A stretch of 64,000 nucleotides of DNA, from the NCBI GenBank assembly GCA_947034895.1, contig OX344762.1, positions 45,178,760-45,242,759 on the forward strand, read 5' to 3'. This stretch comes from Rhytidiadelphus loreus. Its lineage: Eukaryota; Streptophyta; Bryopsida; Hypnales; Hylocomiaceae. Numbering within the stretch: position 1 is the stretch's first letter; every line of letters begins with the position of its first letter. The notes under the pieces are model-generated. The model worked only from the letters and a program-made list of their open reading frames with translations, did not search any database and was not told the DNA's origin. Positions 25,749-37,586 of the stretch are shown here, in pieces. The position numbers were made by a program, and so were the translations under genes.

Positions 25749-25953
25749 GCACCCCAACGTCCATTTCAGGAAGCTCAACACTTAAGAAAAGAGAACAAAA
25801 TTTGCTCTACAAACAACAACAAAAGCAAGTGTTTGGGCCAAATAGCCAAAAATCAATTAACGTCAATACTTTGGCGTAATCGGAAAAAAGGGTTACAAAT
25901 GAAAAGAAGTTCAAAATGAACACAAAAGGGGTGCAAAGAGAGAGGAGGGGGGC

Positions 25954-25960
25954 TTTTATA
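25954..25960 (-). promoter_or_regulatory. TATA box of LTR L3
   Basis: TATAAAA on the minus strand in AGTATAAAAGCCCCCC, collinear with the motifs in L1 and L2. CTCTCTTTGCACCCC follows, as in L2. Confidence 0.5.
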
Positions 25961-27479
25961 CTTGTCCAAGACCCCCACTTCCCTTCTAATTACCTATACC
26001 TATTCCTAAGTAAATAAAAATTAAATAAATTCAAATTCTACTACTATTGTTGTGATTTTTATAACTTTTGAAGAAAAACTCCAAATGCCAGACTAACTAT
26101 GCTATTGTCTTCAAATGACCCAAATTCGTCCAGAAATCCCCTTGCCATCCACTTCTAGGCGATTTTGGAAGTAAAAACTAGCGTGAAAAAGGTCAAAAAT
26201 CCAAAAGTTTGAGTTTGGATTTTTCTCAAAGTTTTGACTTGTTGAGGTGGTTTTGGAAGGTTTGAGAAAGTAAAAAAAGAGTCCAAGTTGACTTCAACTG
26301 AACATTGTACATTCCTAGTTCACCAGTCAACCCATTGTCATTTTATAAATTTTTTTACAAAAATTGTTGTCACTACCGATTGGGCTACTTTTGGATGTCG
26401 GAATGTTATGAAATTTGACTGGGCGCTTATTTATGCTAAAAAACACTAAAAATAAATTTAGTGGGATTTTACCGCCACTTGGATAATTTCTATGAATTTT
26501 CCAATGTCAATAAACATGGTTGACTTCCCATGGAGTCATCTTTTGCAATTTGGAAAAATATGAAACTTTTTGGAAAGCTCCTAAGAGGTCCTCTAAAGCT
26601 AAGTGCAAGTTCACATTGGAATTTGACACTAATATAGTAGGATGAAAATTCCTATTTTCTAATTTTGATTCCTCCGAGGGAAAATCATTTCCTTAATAGG
26701 GAATCTCATAAACTTGGCTTCACGATTAAGCTCATGGCATGTTTTTTAGTTAGAAATACCTTTCTTCATCCTTTGATCCTCCACAATCTAAATTTGTAGA
26801 TTTTTATCTACAATGTTACACATGATGGCCTATTCCCAACTTTTGCAAATTGAGTCATGCTTCCTCTTGAACTCCTGATAAGGTTTTTGAACTCTAAGGA
26901 CCTATGGAAATCCTAACTCTTCTTTGTTTCAAGGATGTCACATGCTCTTGCTATGTTTGAATCCATCAAAAAATCTATCCTAGGTGATTTCACTATTTGG
27001 CCATTAGGGCCTAATTCTATTCCAAATTCACAAATGACCCGTTAAACGCCTATTAAGACATAAACTTCATCAAATGGAAGAATTTAGAACACTTCCAGAA
27101 TTCTCAGACCTAAAACACCATATTAATAGGGACTTCTACCAAATACAATGTTCATACACTTTTTCGTATTTTTTCAAATATATATACTCATAAAAAAGAG
27201 CATAAAGCATAAAAAAGCAAAATTCGAGACCTGTATGACAATTATTAGGCTCACAGTATCTTTCCATTAAAGATACATATTTGTTATTTACTCAAACCAT
27301 CTAGATATGAATAGATGAGTCATGAAGCCTTAATACATGAAAGTATTGGATCAAATCTAAATGTACTATAACATATGACTTTTGCAATATTTTTGAAGTT
27401 TTCATTGAAGACAAAAAGATCTTTTGAAAAGTAATCCATTGTTCAACTAGAAAAAAATCTTCATAGATCTATACATCAA

Positions 27480-27674
27480 ATGAGTTTAGAAGCACATGAC
27501 TTCAAAAATTCACCAAAAGATAAAACTTTGAATTTTGAATTCTTGAGTTTGGATATGCAAATTTTCCTTATTCCATATGCACAAAGTACTCCAAATTTTC
27601 CTACTTATAATGAATTTTTGGTAATAGTAAAAACTTTGACCCTTGCAATTTTAACAAAGTGTAGTACACATTAA
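27480..27674 (+). CDS. Conserved 64-codon ORF of the R repeat
   Basis: The reading frame is kept in copies A (1,467-1,661), B (3,936-4,130), C (6,866-7,048, 60 codons) and E. It is partly kept in D (13,271 onward) and frameshifted in G by one lost T near 45,119. The product is about 64 aa with a hydrophobic middle (FEFLSFGMQIFLIPYAQST) and a Val/Leu-rich C-terminal part, perhaps one membrane helix. No known family is recognised. Sequence identity among copies is high overall, so ORF retention may simply reflect youth. Existence as a protein is unproven. Confidence 0.25.
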   Translation: MSLEAHDFKNSPKDKTLNFEFLSLDMQIFLIPYAQSTPNFPTYNEFLVIVKTLTLAILTKCSTH

Positions 27675-28436
27675 AATGGTTTAAGTTTTGAGTAACTAGT
27701 ATTGGCGATCTTCTCAAGACTCAAAAGTCATCTTGGCACATCTAATTATCTTCAATGCAGAAATCAAAGTGGAAAAACAAACTCAAAAAATCGTTGCTAT
27801 CAAAATCATTCCGATCTATGGTTTTATTGCAAGCACTGCAAAATATGATCACATCATTCGAGTCCAAATAGTCTTGTGGAGACTAGTATATTCAATCAAC
27901 CAACATTATTAAGGCATCACTTTTATCTTTGACCTCAATAAACTTCACACATTATGTTCAAAAATAATATTCAACTTTACCATCATTTAGTTGCAATTAG
28001 CATATTTTTGAAATAAAATAAAATAAAATATTCTTCACTAACAATCAATCTTGTCAAAAAAACTTGCTCAATTTTAGGTCAAAACCTTATTAGCCTGTGC
28101 TTTGCAATATTCACAATGTAGAACCTCATCCTAAGCTCTCTTTTTAAGGTTAATGTAGAAGAAAAAATTACCAATATTTTCAACATTACACAAGAGTCAA
28201 TTTCCACCTGACAATCAATACAGAGTTGTAGAGAGATTTAGTAAGACGTTAACAAACTCTTCACATTAGTTCAAAGTGAAGGTATTCTTCACCATCAATT
28301 TGTTAAGAGTGGCCAATGGTCTAATTGTTCATACAATGTGATTTAGGGAGCAACCTTTCACATAATTTAACTTTGCACATAATGGTCAACAACTATTGAA
28401 ATACTTTAGAGTTTAAACAATCGTATCAAAGGCCCT

Positions 28437-28508
28437 CGGGATTGGTGTGTTGGTTCACATCAAACGATCTCTTCTTAGAGACACGGGTTCGATTCCCATA
28501 GGTGCTTC
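28437..28508 (+). other. tRNA-like segment inside R copy E
   Basis: A-box-like TTGGTTCACATC and perfect B box GGTTCGATTCC (28,486-28,496), with a short hairpin CTCTTCTTAGAG between. The T-arm stem is ACGGG/CCCAT here and perfect (ACGGG/CCCGT) in F and G. No acceptor stem is formed, so a functional tRNA is not claimed. Confidence 0.5.
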
Positions 28509-28820
28509 ATAGTGAGCCTGGCATCTACCGAAGTGGATTCAAGTGTGCACAATCATGCTGGTGGATTGGATGTACTTAAATCCACCTCTGCATATGCTGG
28601 ACACCCTGCCAAATCATTTGCAAATTTTTTTATTATGTTTTAGCTTACAAGCACATCTTTTGGGGATACAAATATTTTTTAAACTTTTAATTTTTTCTTG
28701 GGACAAATGCAGTATTGTTCAATGATAATTGCATAAAATTTTCCAATACATTTGTTAGAATGCATCAATAATTTATACTAAATATCTTCCTTTTATATTC
28801 AACACTAGCTTCCTAAAAGC

Positions 28821-29098
28821 TACTATCGTAATTTTTTTTCTTTTGATAAATGCAATAATAATAAAAACTTGCAATACATTTGTTAGAACCTATGAACATT
28901 TTATACTAAATATCTTCATTGTGTATTCAACAAAGTTCATCACTAGCTTCCTAAAAACTACTATCGTAATTTTTTTTCTTTTGATAAGTGCAATAATAAT
29001 AAAAACTTGCAATACATTTGTTAGAACCTATGAACATTTTATACTAAATATCTTCATTGTGTATTCAACAAAGTTCATCACTAGCTTCCTAAAAGCTA
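28821..29098 (+). repeat. 138-bp tandem duplication in R copy E
   Basis: Two nearly identical 138-bp units starting TACTATCGTAATTTTTTTTC at 28,821 and 28,959. The other R copies have one unit. The duplication fuses two frames into the 92-codon ORF at 28,843-29,121, which is not considered a gene. Confidence 0.85.
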
Positions 29099-29831
29099 TT
29101 TACTATGAAAATTTATTTTAATGATAATGAATGTTACTTAGATGTATAGTCTGTAGAGTGATGATTAAGGATTAAGGTAAATAAAATATACAAAAAACTC
29201 TCATATAAATTTGTAATTATGAATGTCCACATGTACATTAGAGATGAAATAAAGTTTGTGAATTTTAACAATTATAATATCTTCACTACTATCTTTACTA
29301 TTAGAACAAATGATTGCATGTTTATAATGACGTAAAGATCTTGGCTACTAAAGGGCCAATGTATGTTGAAGGTATCATGAGAAAGCCCTCAACAAGAATG
29401 TGTATACAAGAAAAAGTTTACAGCATTCTAACCTATAGGGTGAAAGAAATTGAATTTTCAAGTTTTAATTTCATTAGAAATTAGAAAGCTAGATGGGAAT
29501 TTGAAAATTGGTTGTAGAGAGCCATTGAGCCATTAGGCAATAGTTGTTGGGCTACAAAATACTTTGGTCACTGCGGCATTTTGTTTTCAAAAATATTTTT
29601 ATTTAATTTAATTTTGCTTTTGATCTAAATGTTTACCAATACTTTATTTTAAAATTTATAATTTATAAATCTCTTTGCCAATATTTTTCTATTTTTGTAT
29701 GCCAAGTAAATTAATAATTAAAAAATATGATACAAAAATTGGTAGAACACATGATATTAAATGTCACTACTACAAATAATTTGCCATATTTGCCATATTG
29801 AAAAATGGATATGTAAGGAGGTTATGGTCTT

Positions 29832-30152
29832 ATGGCAATTACAAATGCGGTAGTAATAGTTGTGGCATTTGCACATGGTATACTAGTGCTGATTAAAGTT
29901 GTTATTCTTGCTCTTATAAAGTACAAATTAAAATCTTCAATTTGGAACAATCCATGTGGTCAAATTGAAAAGAGTCTTGAATGGAATCCCGCACAAATTG
30001 GTTCCATTCAAACCCTTGAGTTGCCTTATATCAACACCAACCATAGTTTTTTATTTCATTTATTTTGGGCAATTCACAAAGGGATCTTCATTGGAGAAAT
30101 AAAGGAATTTATATTCTACAAATATAGATGGAAATATGCAAAATATAAATGA
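29832..30152 (+). CDS. 106-codon ORF of the R repeat (unknown product)
   Basis: A related 114-codon ORF lies in copy H (42,847-43,191). Both have a hydrophobic N-terminal half (VVAFA.GILVLIKV.ILALI) that could span a membrane, then KSSIWNNPCGQIEKSLEWN, and a C-terminal FLFHLFW.IHKGIFIGE..EF..YKYRWK.AKYK. The C-terminal motif occurs again at 43,636-43,821 and 47,260-47,352. No family is recognised; it looks like a fragment of a cellular membrane protein carried by the repeat, but this is inference. It lies downstream of the tRNA-like segment in the same unit. Confidence 0.3.
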   Translation: MAITNAVVIVVAFAHGILVLIKVVILALIKYKLKSSIWNNPCGQIEKSLEWNPAQIGSIQTLELPYINTNHSFLFHLFWAIHKGIFIGEIKEFIFYKYRWKYAKYK

Positions 30153-30658
30153 TAATTCATTTATTCAATCCAAAATGTGTATATTCATGCAAAAACAACA
30201 ATAATGTTTTAAGTTTTTGTAGCAATTTAGTAATTTCATGCCTCCATTAGAGAAAATTTAGAGCCTATAGAGGACCATTGAACTTTCTATAGCAATACAA
30301 ATACAATAAAGAAGGAAAATAAAGAAAAACAAAAAACCGTATATATATAATTAAAAATCATGTAACACGCATGTGCCTAAAGTGCCACAATAGATTGTAG
30401 ACAACTTAGCTGTAGCTTTTCCGGCAATAGCACATGGCATACCAATGCTCATTTATTTTGGGTGGTTTGCAAAGGATTCTTCATTAGAGAAGAACATGAA
30501 TTAACATCCTCCAAATATAGACTAGTCTTAGTAGGTATTCAATAAAAGATTGATTAGGTTTTTGAACTATAATAGATTGATGGATTAGGTTTATGAAACT
30601 AAGGTAGATGGATGATGGATTGATTGGATTTAATACATATTTTGTTTTTTTGAAGGCA

Positions 30659-32041
30659 GTATCTTTCCATGAAAGATTCATATTTGTCTTACATTTGGAG
30701 TTGCGCCTACTTTAATTCTCGCTTTAATTGCAATTTATTTGAAGCATCTTGCTATAATCAAATGAATCATGAAGCTCTAATACATGAAGCTCTTGGATCA
30801 AATCTAAACGTGCTATAACATATGACTTTTGCAATATTTTTGAAGTTTTTATTATAAAAGGTAAGACCTTATAGAAAGTAATCCATTGCTCAACCAGAAA
30901 AAGATCTTCATAGATCTATACAACAATTGAGTTTAGAAGCACATGACTTCAAAAATTCACTACAAGATAAAGCTTTGAATTTTGAATTCTTGAGTTTTGG
31001 TATGCAAATTTTCATTATTCCATACGAACAAAGTACTCCAAATTTTTTCTAATTATGTTGAATTTTTGGTAATAGTAAAAACTTTGATCCTTGCATTTTT
31101 AACAAAGCGTAGTACACATTAAAATGGTTTAAGTTTTGAGTAACTAGTATTGGCAATCTTCTCAAAAATCATCTTGGCACATCTAATCATCCTCACCTAG
31201 TCACCTTGCTTTTGAACATTCAAATGTTCCATCTTTGAGAAATCAAAGTGTAGAAGCAAATTGATGAATTTGTTGCTACGAAAACTAGTTTCATTGCAAG
31301 CATTGCAAAATATGATCACATCATTCAAGTCCAAATAGTCTTGAGGTGACTAGTATATTCAATCAACCAACATTATTAAGGCATCACTTTTATCTTTGAC
31401 CTCAATAAACTTCACACATTATGTTCAAAAATAATATTCAACTTTACCATCATTTAGTTGCAATTAGCATATTTTTGAAATTAAAAAAAAAAATATATTC
31501 TTCACTAACAATCAATCTTGTCAAAAAAACTTGCTCAATTTTAGGTCAAAACCTTATTAGCCTGTGCTTTGCAATATTCACAATGTAGAACCTCATCATG
31601 TTCATACAATGTGATTTAGGGAGCAACCTTTCACATAATTTAACTTTGCACATAATGGTCAACAACTATTGAAATACTTTAGAGTTTAAACAATCGTATC
31701 AAAGGCCCTCGGGATTGGTGTGTTGGTTCACATCAAACGATCTCTTCTTAGAGACACGGGTTCGATTCCCGTAGGTGCTTCATAGTGAGCCCGACATCTA
31801 CCGAAGTGGATTCAAGTGTGCACAATCATGCATATGCTGGACACCCTGCCAAATCATTTGCAATTTTTTTTATTATGTTTTAGCTTACAAGCACATCATT
31901 TGGGGATACAAATATTTTTACAATTTTTAATTTTTTTTGGGCCAAATGCAGTAATGTAAAATTTTTCAACACATTTGTTAGAACCCATCAACATTTTATA
32001 CTAAATCTCTTCTTTGTGTATTCTAAAAAATTCCTCACTAT
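30659..32041 (+). repeat. R-family repeat, copy F (cut by LTR)
   Basis: Follows copy E head-to-tail. It has the unit start, a frame-broken 64-codon ORF (about 30,928-31,130) and a tRNA-like segment with B box GGTTCGATTCC at 31,759-31,769. It stops at CTCACTAT, where an LTR beginning TGTGAGCCCC starts at 32,042. The same R position joins the same LTR start at 12,047 in copy D. Confidence 0.75.
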
Positions 32042-34602
32042 TGTGAGCCCCGTTATTGTCACTCAGCCTCGGATTTTTCTTTTTTTTGCTTTATGTCTTT
32101 TTTATGAGTATTTCTATTCAGAAAGTACTTTAAAGTATATTAACGACGTATTTAATAGAAGTCGCTATTAATACGGTGTTTAGGCCCAAAAAGTTCAAAA
32201 GTATTTTAAATTGTGTGAACGACCATATTGGTTTACCTTGTGGATAATTGAAAATATAAAAACTATGTGTGAGATTTTAAGTTTAAAAGTGTTAGTACAT
32301 TAGATTAAACTATAGTCATTAGTTAGAAGGCTTTTAGTACATTAGACAAGAAACTAGATCAAAATGACAAATGACAAGTATTTAAAAGATACTAAATACA
32401 AAAAAGAATTGAAAACAAAGATTAGAAGTTGAAAATGAGACTAAATATAAATTGAAAACCTACAAAAAAGAAAAAATATGAAAAGCACAAAAAAAAGCTA
32501 CTAAACATAAAACGATTATGAGAACACTAATATAGTTTAGAAACACTACTTTAGGCAATACATAGTGATTTAATGAATTTTTCAGTAAATTAGTGATGGA
32601 TGAAGCAATTAGAAGTGTTAGTTAGTTAGGAAGTTGGGGATATAGTCGAAATTAGGGTTAGAGGCTCTTTCTCTCTCTCTCTCTCTTGTTTTTTGAGTAT
32701 TCATGTGTGTCTGGGAGAGTGGGTGGAAGAAGTTGGGGAAAATGATTCAAACATTAGAGCAGTGATGGCAAGGGGTTAGATTGAGGATCATAGGCAATTT
32801 TTCGAGTAGGTTTGCACGCTATGGTGAGAGAATGGGGTGGAAAATGGAGAAATTGAAGGAGAATTTAAGGTAAGAGGGCAGCTGCAGCTTAGAGGAAGAA
32901 TAACAACTTCAGAGGGTCATCACGAGAAGACACCACCGAATTTGGATCTGAAACTTTGTACAATGGAACGTCTTGAAGCTAGCTTTTCAATGGGGCAAGT
33001 CTCACCCCATTTGGAGCTAGTACAAGGCAGTGGTGATTGTTTTAGCAAAGGAGGTTCTGCTGCCGCGACAAGTTGGAATCAGTGATTTTAGAAGGCTATA
33101 GAGAAAAGACGCCATCGAATTTTGATCTGAAACTTCGTGGGATGGAACAAATTGAAGTTGGCCTTCCAATGGGACAAGTCTTGCCTAATTTGGAGCTTTT
33201 AAGAGGCAGTGGTGGTTGTTTTGGCTAAAGAGGGTCTGTTGTGGCGGCAGTTGGAGAGCAACAACTTTGAAGGAGCATATTGGAAGCTCTACAACGAATT
33301 TAGAGCTGAATTTTGGAGAGAACGTGTTAGATCAAGTCAAATTTCTAATGAGTTTAGCATCAAGGTGTTTGGACAAGAATTGAGTCAACAATGACCATTT
33401 TAGTGGTCAATGGTATGCCATGAACTTGGAGGTTATGTTCTCTTGATGTTCTTGCTTGTTGCACTTGCAATTTTGATTGCAACTTTTATAAACTTGTTGT
33501 TTTCCTATGGAATTATGTGAGAGATGGGACTTATAGAATATAGTAGGGTAGATGTGGAGGTACAAAAACTTGAGGTCTAAAAAACTCATACAATGGAAAA
33601 TAAGAAGTTGAAAATTTAGGGTGATGATGTGTATTGTAGTTTTACATTTAGGGCTCAATTCTAGCCTTTAAAGTCGTCAATTGCACTTATGAGCTAGATT
33701 TTTGCCTAAGAACTTGTCCTACTCTATGAAATTGTTGAGAAAAGAGTTAAGGAATGTTAGAAGGCACTTAGCGTGGTAGAAGAGGTGCTGTCACAAAATA
33801 TAGGCCTAGATTTCACTCATTTTGAGCCCTAAGGGTAGATGCATACTACGGTGGACCAAAAGTGGTGCATATTTAGTCCATTTTTGAAGTGAATGGAATG
33901 AATGGGTGGGATATTGGGATAGAAAAAGACAGAAATAGAAATTTTAAAGAAATATCATCTTAGATGACCTCTTAGTATAAACAATTAGTGAAGACAACAT
34001 ATCAAAATTCCAACTTTAAGTGTGTTACATTTATTCCCAAAATTTGGTGCCAATTCTGGCCATGTAATAGTCCATATCTACCAATTTAGATGTCCAATTC
34101 TACATATTTTAAACCTAAGAATTTTATCATAGATAGTCCTACTTAAATATAATTCCTTCTTTTGTAAAATATTTGAATTTTTTATTGATCAATGAGTCTT
34201 TATGGTGAATGTTGTGGAGTGTGACAGTATATAAAAAGTCCATATGAAAGTCCTTTACAAATAGAATATAAACTATTTGGACAAGATTTCTTTTGCAATG
34301 CATAGATAATCAAGTATACAACATGAAAATGTGTCCTTTTCAATATTGCACAACTTGTCTCTATTTGAAATTATAGGAATTCCAAAACATCCTACTGAAT
34401 TAAAGACTGTGACAGTCCATATTGGTCCAGTGTTGTATGTATCTACCCCTAATTGTAATCTCCTTAGTGTAAATTTGGTCTAGGAGGATACTAGGACTTT
34501 CTAAATCATGTTTTAGAGTGTTTTTGTTGCCTTGGTGTTTTTTTTGAGAGATTTTGGACTACTGCTCTCATGGTTTGCATTAAAAATCTTTTAAGATATA
34601 TA

Positions 34603-34660
<58 letters not shown>

Positions 34661-35073
34661 TATATATAACTTAGTGGAGTCCATTGTTTGGAGGTGAAAT
34701 TAGTATAGAGGTTCTATACACTCCTCTTTCAGCCCAAATTTGTGGACAATTTTGCCTCACGGTGAAAATCACTCACAAAATTGGTGCATTTGCCAGGAGG
34801 GAGTGTTGATTCTCACTTGTGGTAGAAGTTAGGTTGTTGCATCTTGCAGGTGCTTGGAGTTGGAGCTTGAAGCTTGGATCTTATATGTTTTTATTTTTAT
34901 TTGTTTCATTTTCATTTCTTTGTTTTATTGCACTCGTGGGGGGGTGTTGTGTGGGGGGTGTTGCCCTTGTGTGTAGTTCATGTATCCACATATACATGAA
35001 TGCCAAGAGGATTATCCCCCATTGTTGGATGGGATCCTTTTGAGTGTTATTTAGCTGCATTCTTTATTAGACA
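32042..35073 (+). mobile_element. Putative 5' LTR of a Ty3-type element (Z)
   Basis: Begins TGTGAGCCCC and shares roughly its first 200 bp with the L family (GGATTTTTC, TTTTTTATGAGTATTTCTAT, CTATTAATAC), then diverges. Its end is placed at TTAGACA (35,073), just before a TGGTATCA primer-site-like sequence. Length is about 3.0 kb. Inside are a CT run (32,669-32,687), a repeated segment (33,000-33,060 resembles 33,165-33,250: TTTGGAGCT, GGCAGTGGTG), and a TA microsatellite (34,606-34,668). The 3' boundary is inferred, and no second copy of this LTR lies in the window. Confidence 0.45.
34606..34668. repeat. (TA)n microsatellite
   Basis: About 30 TA units with two A insertions near the right end, inside the putative LTR Z. 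Confidence 0.95.
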
Positions 35074-35076
35074 CTT

Positions 35077-35094
35077 TGGTATCACGGTGAGGCT
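35077..35094 (+). other. Putative primer-binding site
   Basis: TGGTATCACGGTGAGGCT begins 3 bp after the inferred LTR end. Its first 8 bases match the start of plant initiator-tRNA(Met)-type sites (TGGTATCAGAGC); the rest does not, so the primer tRNA is uncertain. Confidence 0.4.
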
Positions 35095-36936
35095 GGAGTC
35101 ATGACCGGTGGGACTGTGTATGTCGTTTTAAATTAGGTGTGGAGGGAGTGATGCCTCAAAACCCAGAGAGATTGTGGTTGCAGGTTGAACTACAAGTTGC
35201 TCGTCTTCTTTTCATCAATCCCTTATTTTGTGGTCCAGCCCTGTGTTGAACATTTATAAAAGAACAAAGGAACCTTGTTTACTGTCGTTGGTCGGAAGCC
35301 CAAGGGAAATTGGAAGTGAACGGGTGATGCCGCCCATCTAGGAACTGGCACGGGGTTTTCTAGGTGGAGTTTCACTTCCAAGACGTGCACCAAACGGTAA
35401 GGGATGGACGGCTATTGTGTTTACATGTAGTAATCCATTAGTTTATAATTTCCTAACCTACCAAAAAAAGAAGTGTTTGGTGTGATATTGGTTGCTGCTT
35501 TCCATTTTTATTCTTCTAAAGTCCCTTAGGATCATCTAAATCATCAAATTTATCCAAAAAAAATTAGTTTCCTCTTCTTAGGACTTCCTACCTTAGAATT
35601 TCAGCAACTTTGTGTGTTGTTTTTTCATTCTTGACCCCAAAATGGACTCTTAGAAGTTCCAACTCATCCAAAAAATTAGTTTCCTCTTCTTAGAACTTCC
35701 TACCTTAGAATTTCAGCATCCTTGTGTGCTGTTTTTTCATTCTCAACCTCAAAATAAACTCTTAGAAGTACCCAAATCATTAGAATTACCCCAAAAATTA
35801 GGCTACATTCACTTAGAACTTCCTACCCTAGAATTTCAGCAACTTTGTGTGTTGTTTTCTACTTCCATACTCAAAAGTAGGCCCTTGGACCCTAGTAGAT
35901 TGTCAAAACCCACCAAAAAATCAACTTTTCTATAGATAGTAGTTTCCATCTAAGAATTTCAGCAACTCCATGTACTGATTTCCTCTTTTTTTAGTCTTAA
36001 TTAGACCTTTCTAATTGTGCAAAATAACACAAAATCACCAAAAAATTAACTTTTCCTTGGTTAAGAAACGTTGAACTAAAAATTTCAGCACAAATCTTGC
36101 TAGAATTAATGGTTGGGATGAAATAGAAGGCACAAGTGACTAAAGTGGGGAATCAAAGTGTCATGACTTGGTGTTAGGGAAAAAAAGCTTGGTGGGAACA
36201 AAAGGCTTTTTAATTCCAAGGATCCTTTTTCCATGTGGAGAAGTGAAGGTGCGAGGGTTTACCCCGCCCCGGCCTAAGGGTGCACTCCCTTGTGTTGGTG
36301 ACCACTTAATTTTTTCGTGCTTACCATGCAAGAAAGCAAGGCTAGCGAAAGGTTTCGGCCTTCCTACGCCTTTGGGCAGTAAGTTAGCCTTGACTCAAGG
36401 GAATTCGGTAAACAGCCGGGTATGGGACAAGGCTACCGTTTCCTTCCTCACTTGTATGGGCACATGATATGAATTACTTGGATTGGAGGACTTTTGAGCC
36501 CATAGAGCTACTTGGTGTCTAATTGTCAAATTATGATCCTTACATAGCCCGGCTTAGTTGCCTTGTGAGTCTAGATGTTTCACATGTTAGGATTGAGATT
36601 TTTACCTTGAGTGGAAGAAAGTACCATTTAGTTCTCCAAAGTCCTTGTCAAACCGGCAAGAATATGGAACTATAGGAATGAGCGAGTAGAATGTGTGCCG
36701 GTAGTATATGTAGGACATGATTCACTTCCGTGTAGGTGGAAGGGTTGTTGCAACCTTCAACTATGGGTAGAAATGATCAAGTGGAAGTAGAGTAGGGATC
36801 CATGTACCCCATTAGAACTTCCCCATCTCAAAGATGAAGAAATCGGCTAACTAGAGTAGGATGGAACTTTATTGCCAAACTTGGAAGTACCAAAAATTGC
36901 ACCCCATGCAAGGATGACACGTAGAGTACACCCCCA
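35095..36936 (+). other. Retrotransposon leader with about 115-bp tandem repeats
   Basis: A long untranslated leader between the primer site and gag. From 35,570 to 36,000 there are four imperfect units of about 110-120 bp, each with AACTTCCTACC(T/C)TAGAATTTCAGCA and TTGTGTG(T/C)TGTTTT. The 99-codon ORF at 36,168-36,467 has no recognisable domain. Long leaders are common in large plant Ty3 elements. Confidence 0.5.
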
Positions 36937-37586
36937 ATGGTGACTACCCAGTCAAAGTCCCACAGCCATCAATCTTCCACTAGTGGAGACGGAAGAACTA
37001 GGAGAGGGAGAGGGAGACCGCCAACACCGCCACCAATTGTAGAGCCCCATCTAGTAGAAGAAGATATTAGAGTAGAAGAACCACCGGTGGTTGAAGAACC
37101 ACAACCGGTAGTAGAAGGAGTTGAAGACAACAACTCCACACTTGGAAGTTCAAGTAGAGGATGAGTTTGATAGAATAGAGGAGGTCAAGTCACCTCTTCG
37201 TATGGCGGATTTAGACCCGGCAGATGCCATGATGGCACTACGGGGATTGCCAATAGTTATGCCCCAAGGTATAGCACCTTGGGCTATGCCTACATATCTC
37301 CCAAAAAATTTGGGATTGGCCCACAAGGATCCCTCGGGACACATTGAGCAGTACATTGAAACCCTTGTCACTAATGTAATCTCCGAGGAGACTTATAGAT
37401 TAGTGTGGTTTTCAACCATACTTGAGGGGCAAGCATACAAGTGTTACCGATCGCATGCCCCAAATACGTTTGCTACATGGCCGGATTTACAAATGGCTTT
37501 TTTACGGCAATTTCGGCCAGAGACCGGGCAACAAAGTGCCTTGGTAGCTCTTATGGGAATGTGCCAAGGTCCCACCAAGAAAATAT
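36937..37586 (+). pseudogene. Ty3/gypsy-type gag, frameshifted and 3'-truncated
   Basis: The first frame (36,937-37,164) encodes a basic, proline- and glutamate-rich N-terminus (RRGRGRPPTPPP, then VEEP repeats). The second frame (from about 37,140) resumes with EDEFDRIEE and carries a retrotransposon gag core: YRLVWFSTILEGQAYKCY, then TWPDLQMAFLRQFRPE and ALVALMGMCQGP. This W..L...FL..FRPE...L..L.QG pattern is the capsid-like core of plant Ty3 gag. A one-base frame change near 37,140-37,165 breaks it. After QGPTKK the frame runs into LTR L2, so nucleocapsid, protease, reverse transcriptase and integrase are all absent. Non-functional. Confidence 0.75.

Larger units (their letters stand above)
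13425..27255 (-). mobile_element. Long LTR L3, interrupted by three later insertions
   Basis: Starts TGTGAGCC at 27,255 and ends GTGCCACA at 13,425 (minus), giving canonical TG...CA termini. Subtracting X1, X2, the PIF-like element and their duplications leaves about 4.84 kb of LTR. It lies at a unit junction of R: GAAGGCGGTACT on the left and GTATCTTTCC on the right, against uninterrupted GGCGGTATCTTTCC at 44,845. The TSD is therefore about GTATC, degraded on the left. The TATA-like motif is at 25,954-25,960 (minus). The LTR is homologous to L1 and L2 for most of its length. Confidence 0.7.
27256..30658 (+). repeat. R-family repeat, copy E (full unit, 3.4 kb)
   Basis: The most complete unit, about 3,403 bp, from GTATCTTTCCATTAAAG to the next GAAGGCAGTATCTTTCC. 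Order of parts: unit start; 64-codon ORF (27,480-27,674); tRNA-like segment (28,437-28,508); a 138-bp tandem duplication (28,821-29,098); a block ending GGGCTACAAAATACTTTGG; a 106-codon ORF (29,832-30,152); and a tail with AGATTGATTAGGTTT-type repeats (30,545-30,630). Copy F follows directly head-to-tail. It matches no standard element: no TIRs, LTRs or reverse transcriptase are seen. Confidence 0.75.

Noticed and set aside
28843..29121. 92-aa ORF with an internal repeat
   Set aside because: Created by the 138-bp tandem duplication in R copy E; the duplication length happens to be a multiple of three.
28437..31790. Functional tRNA genes at the R-repeat B boxes
   Set aside because: B box and part of a T arm are present, but no acceptor stem pairs, and the segment occurs only within R units.
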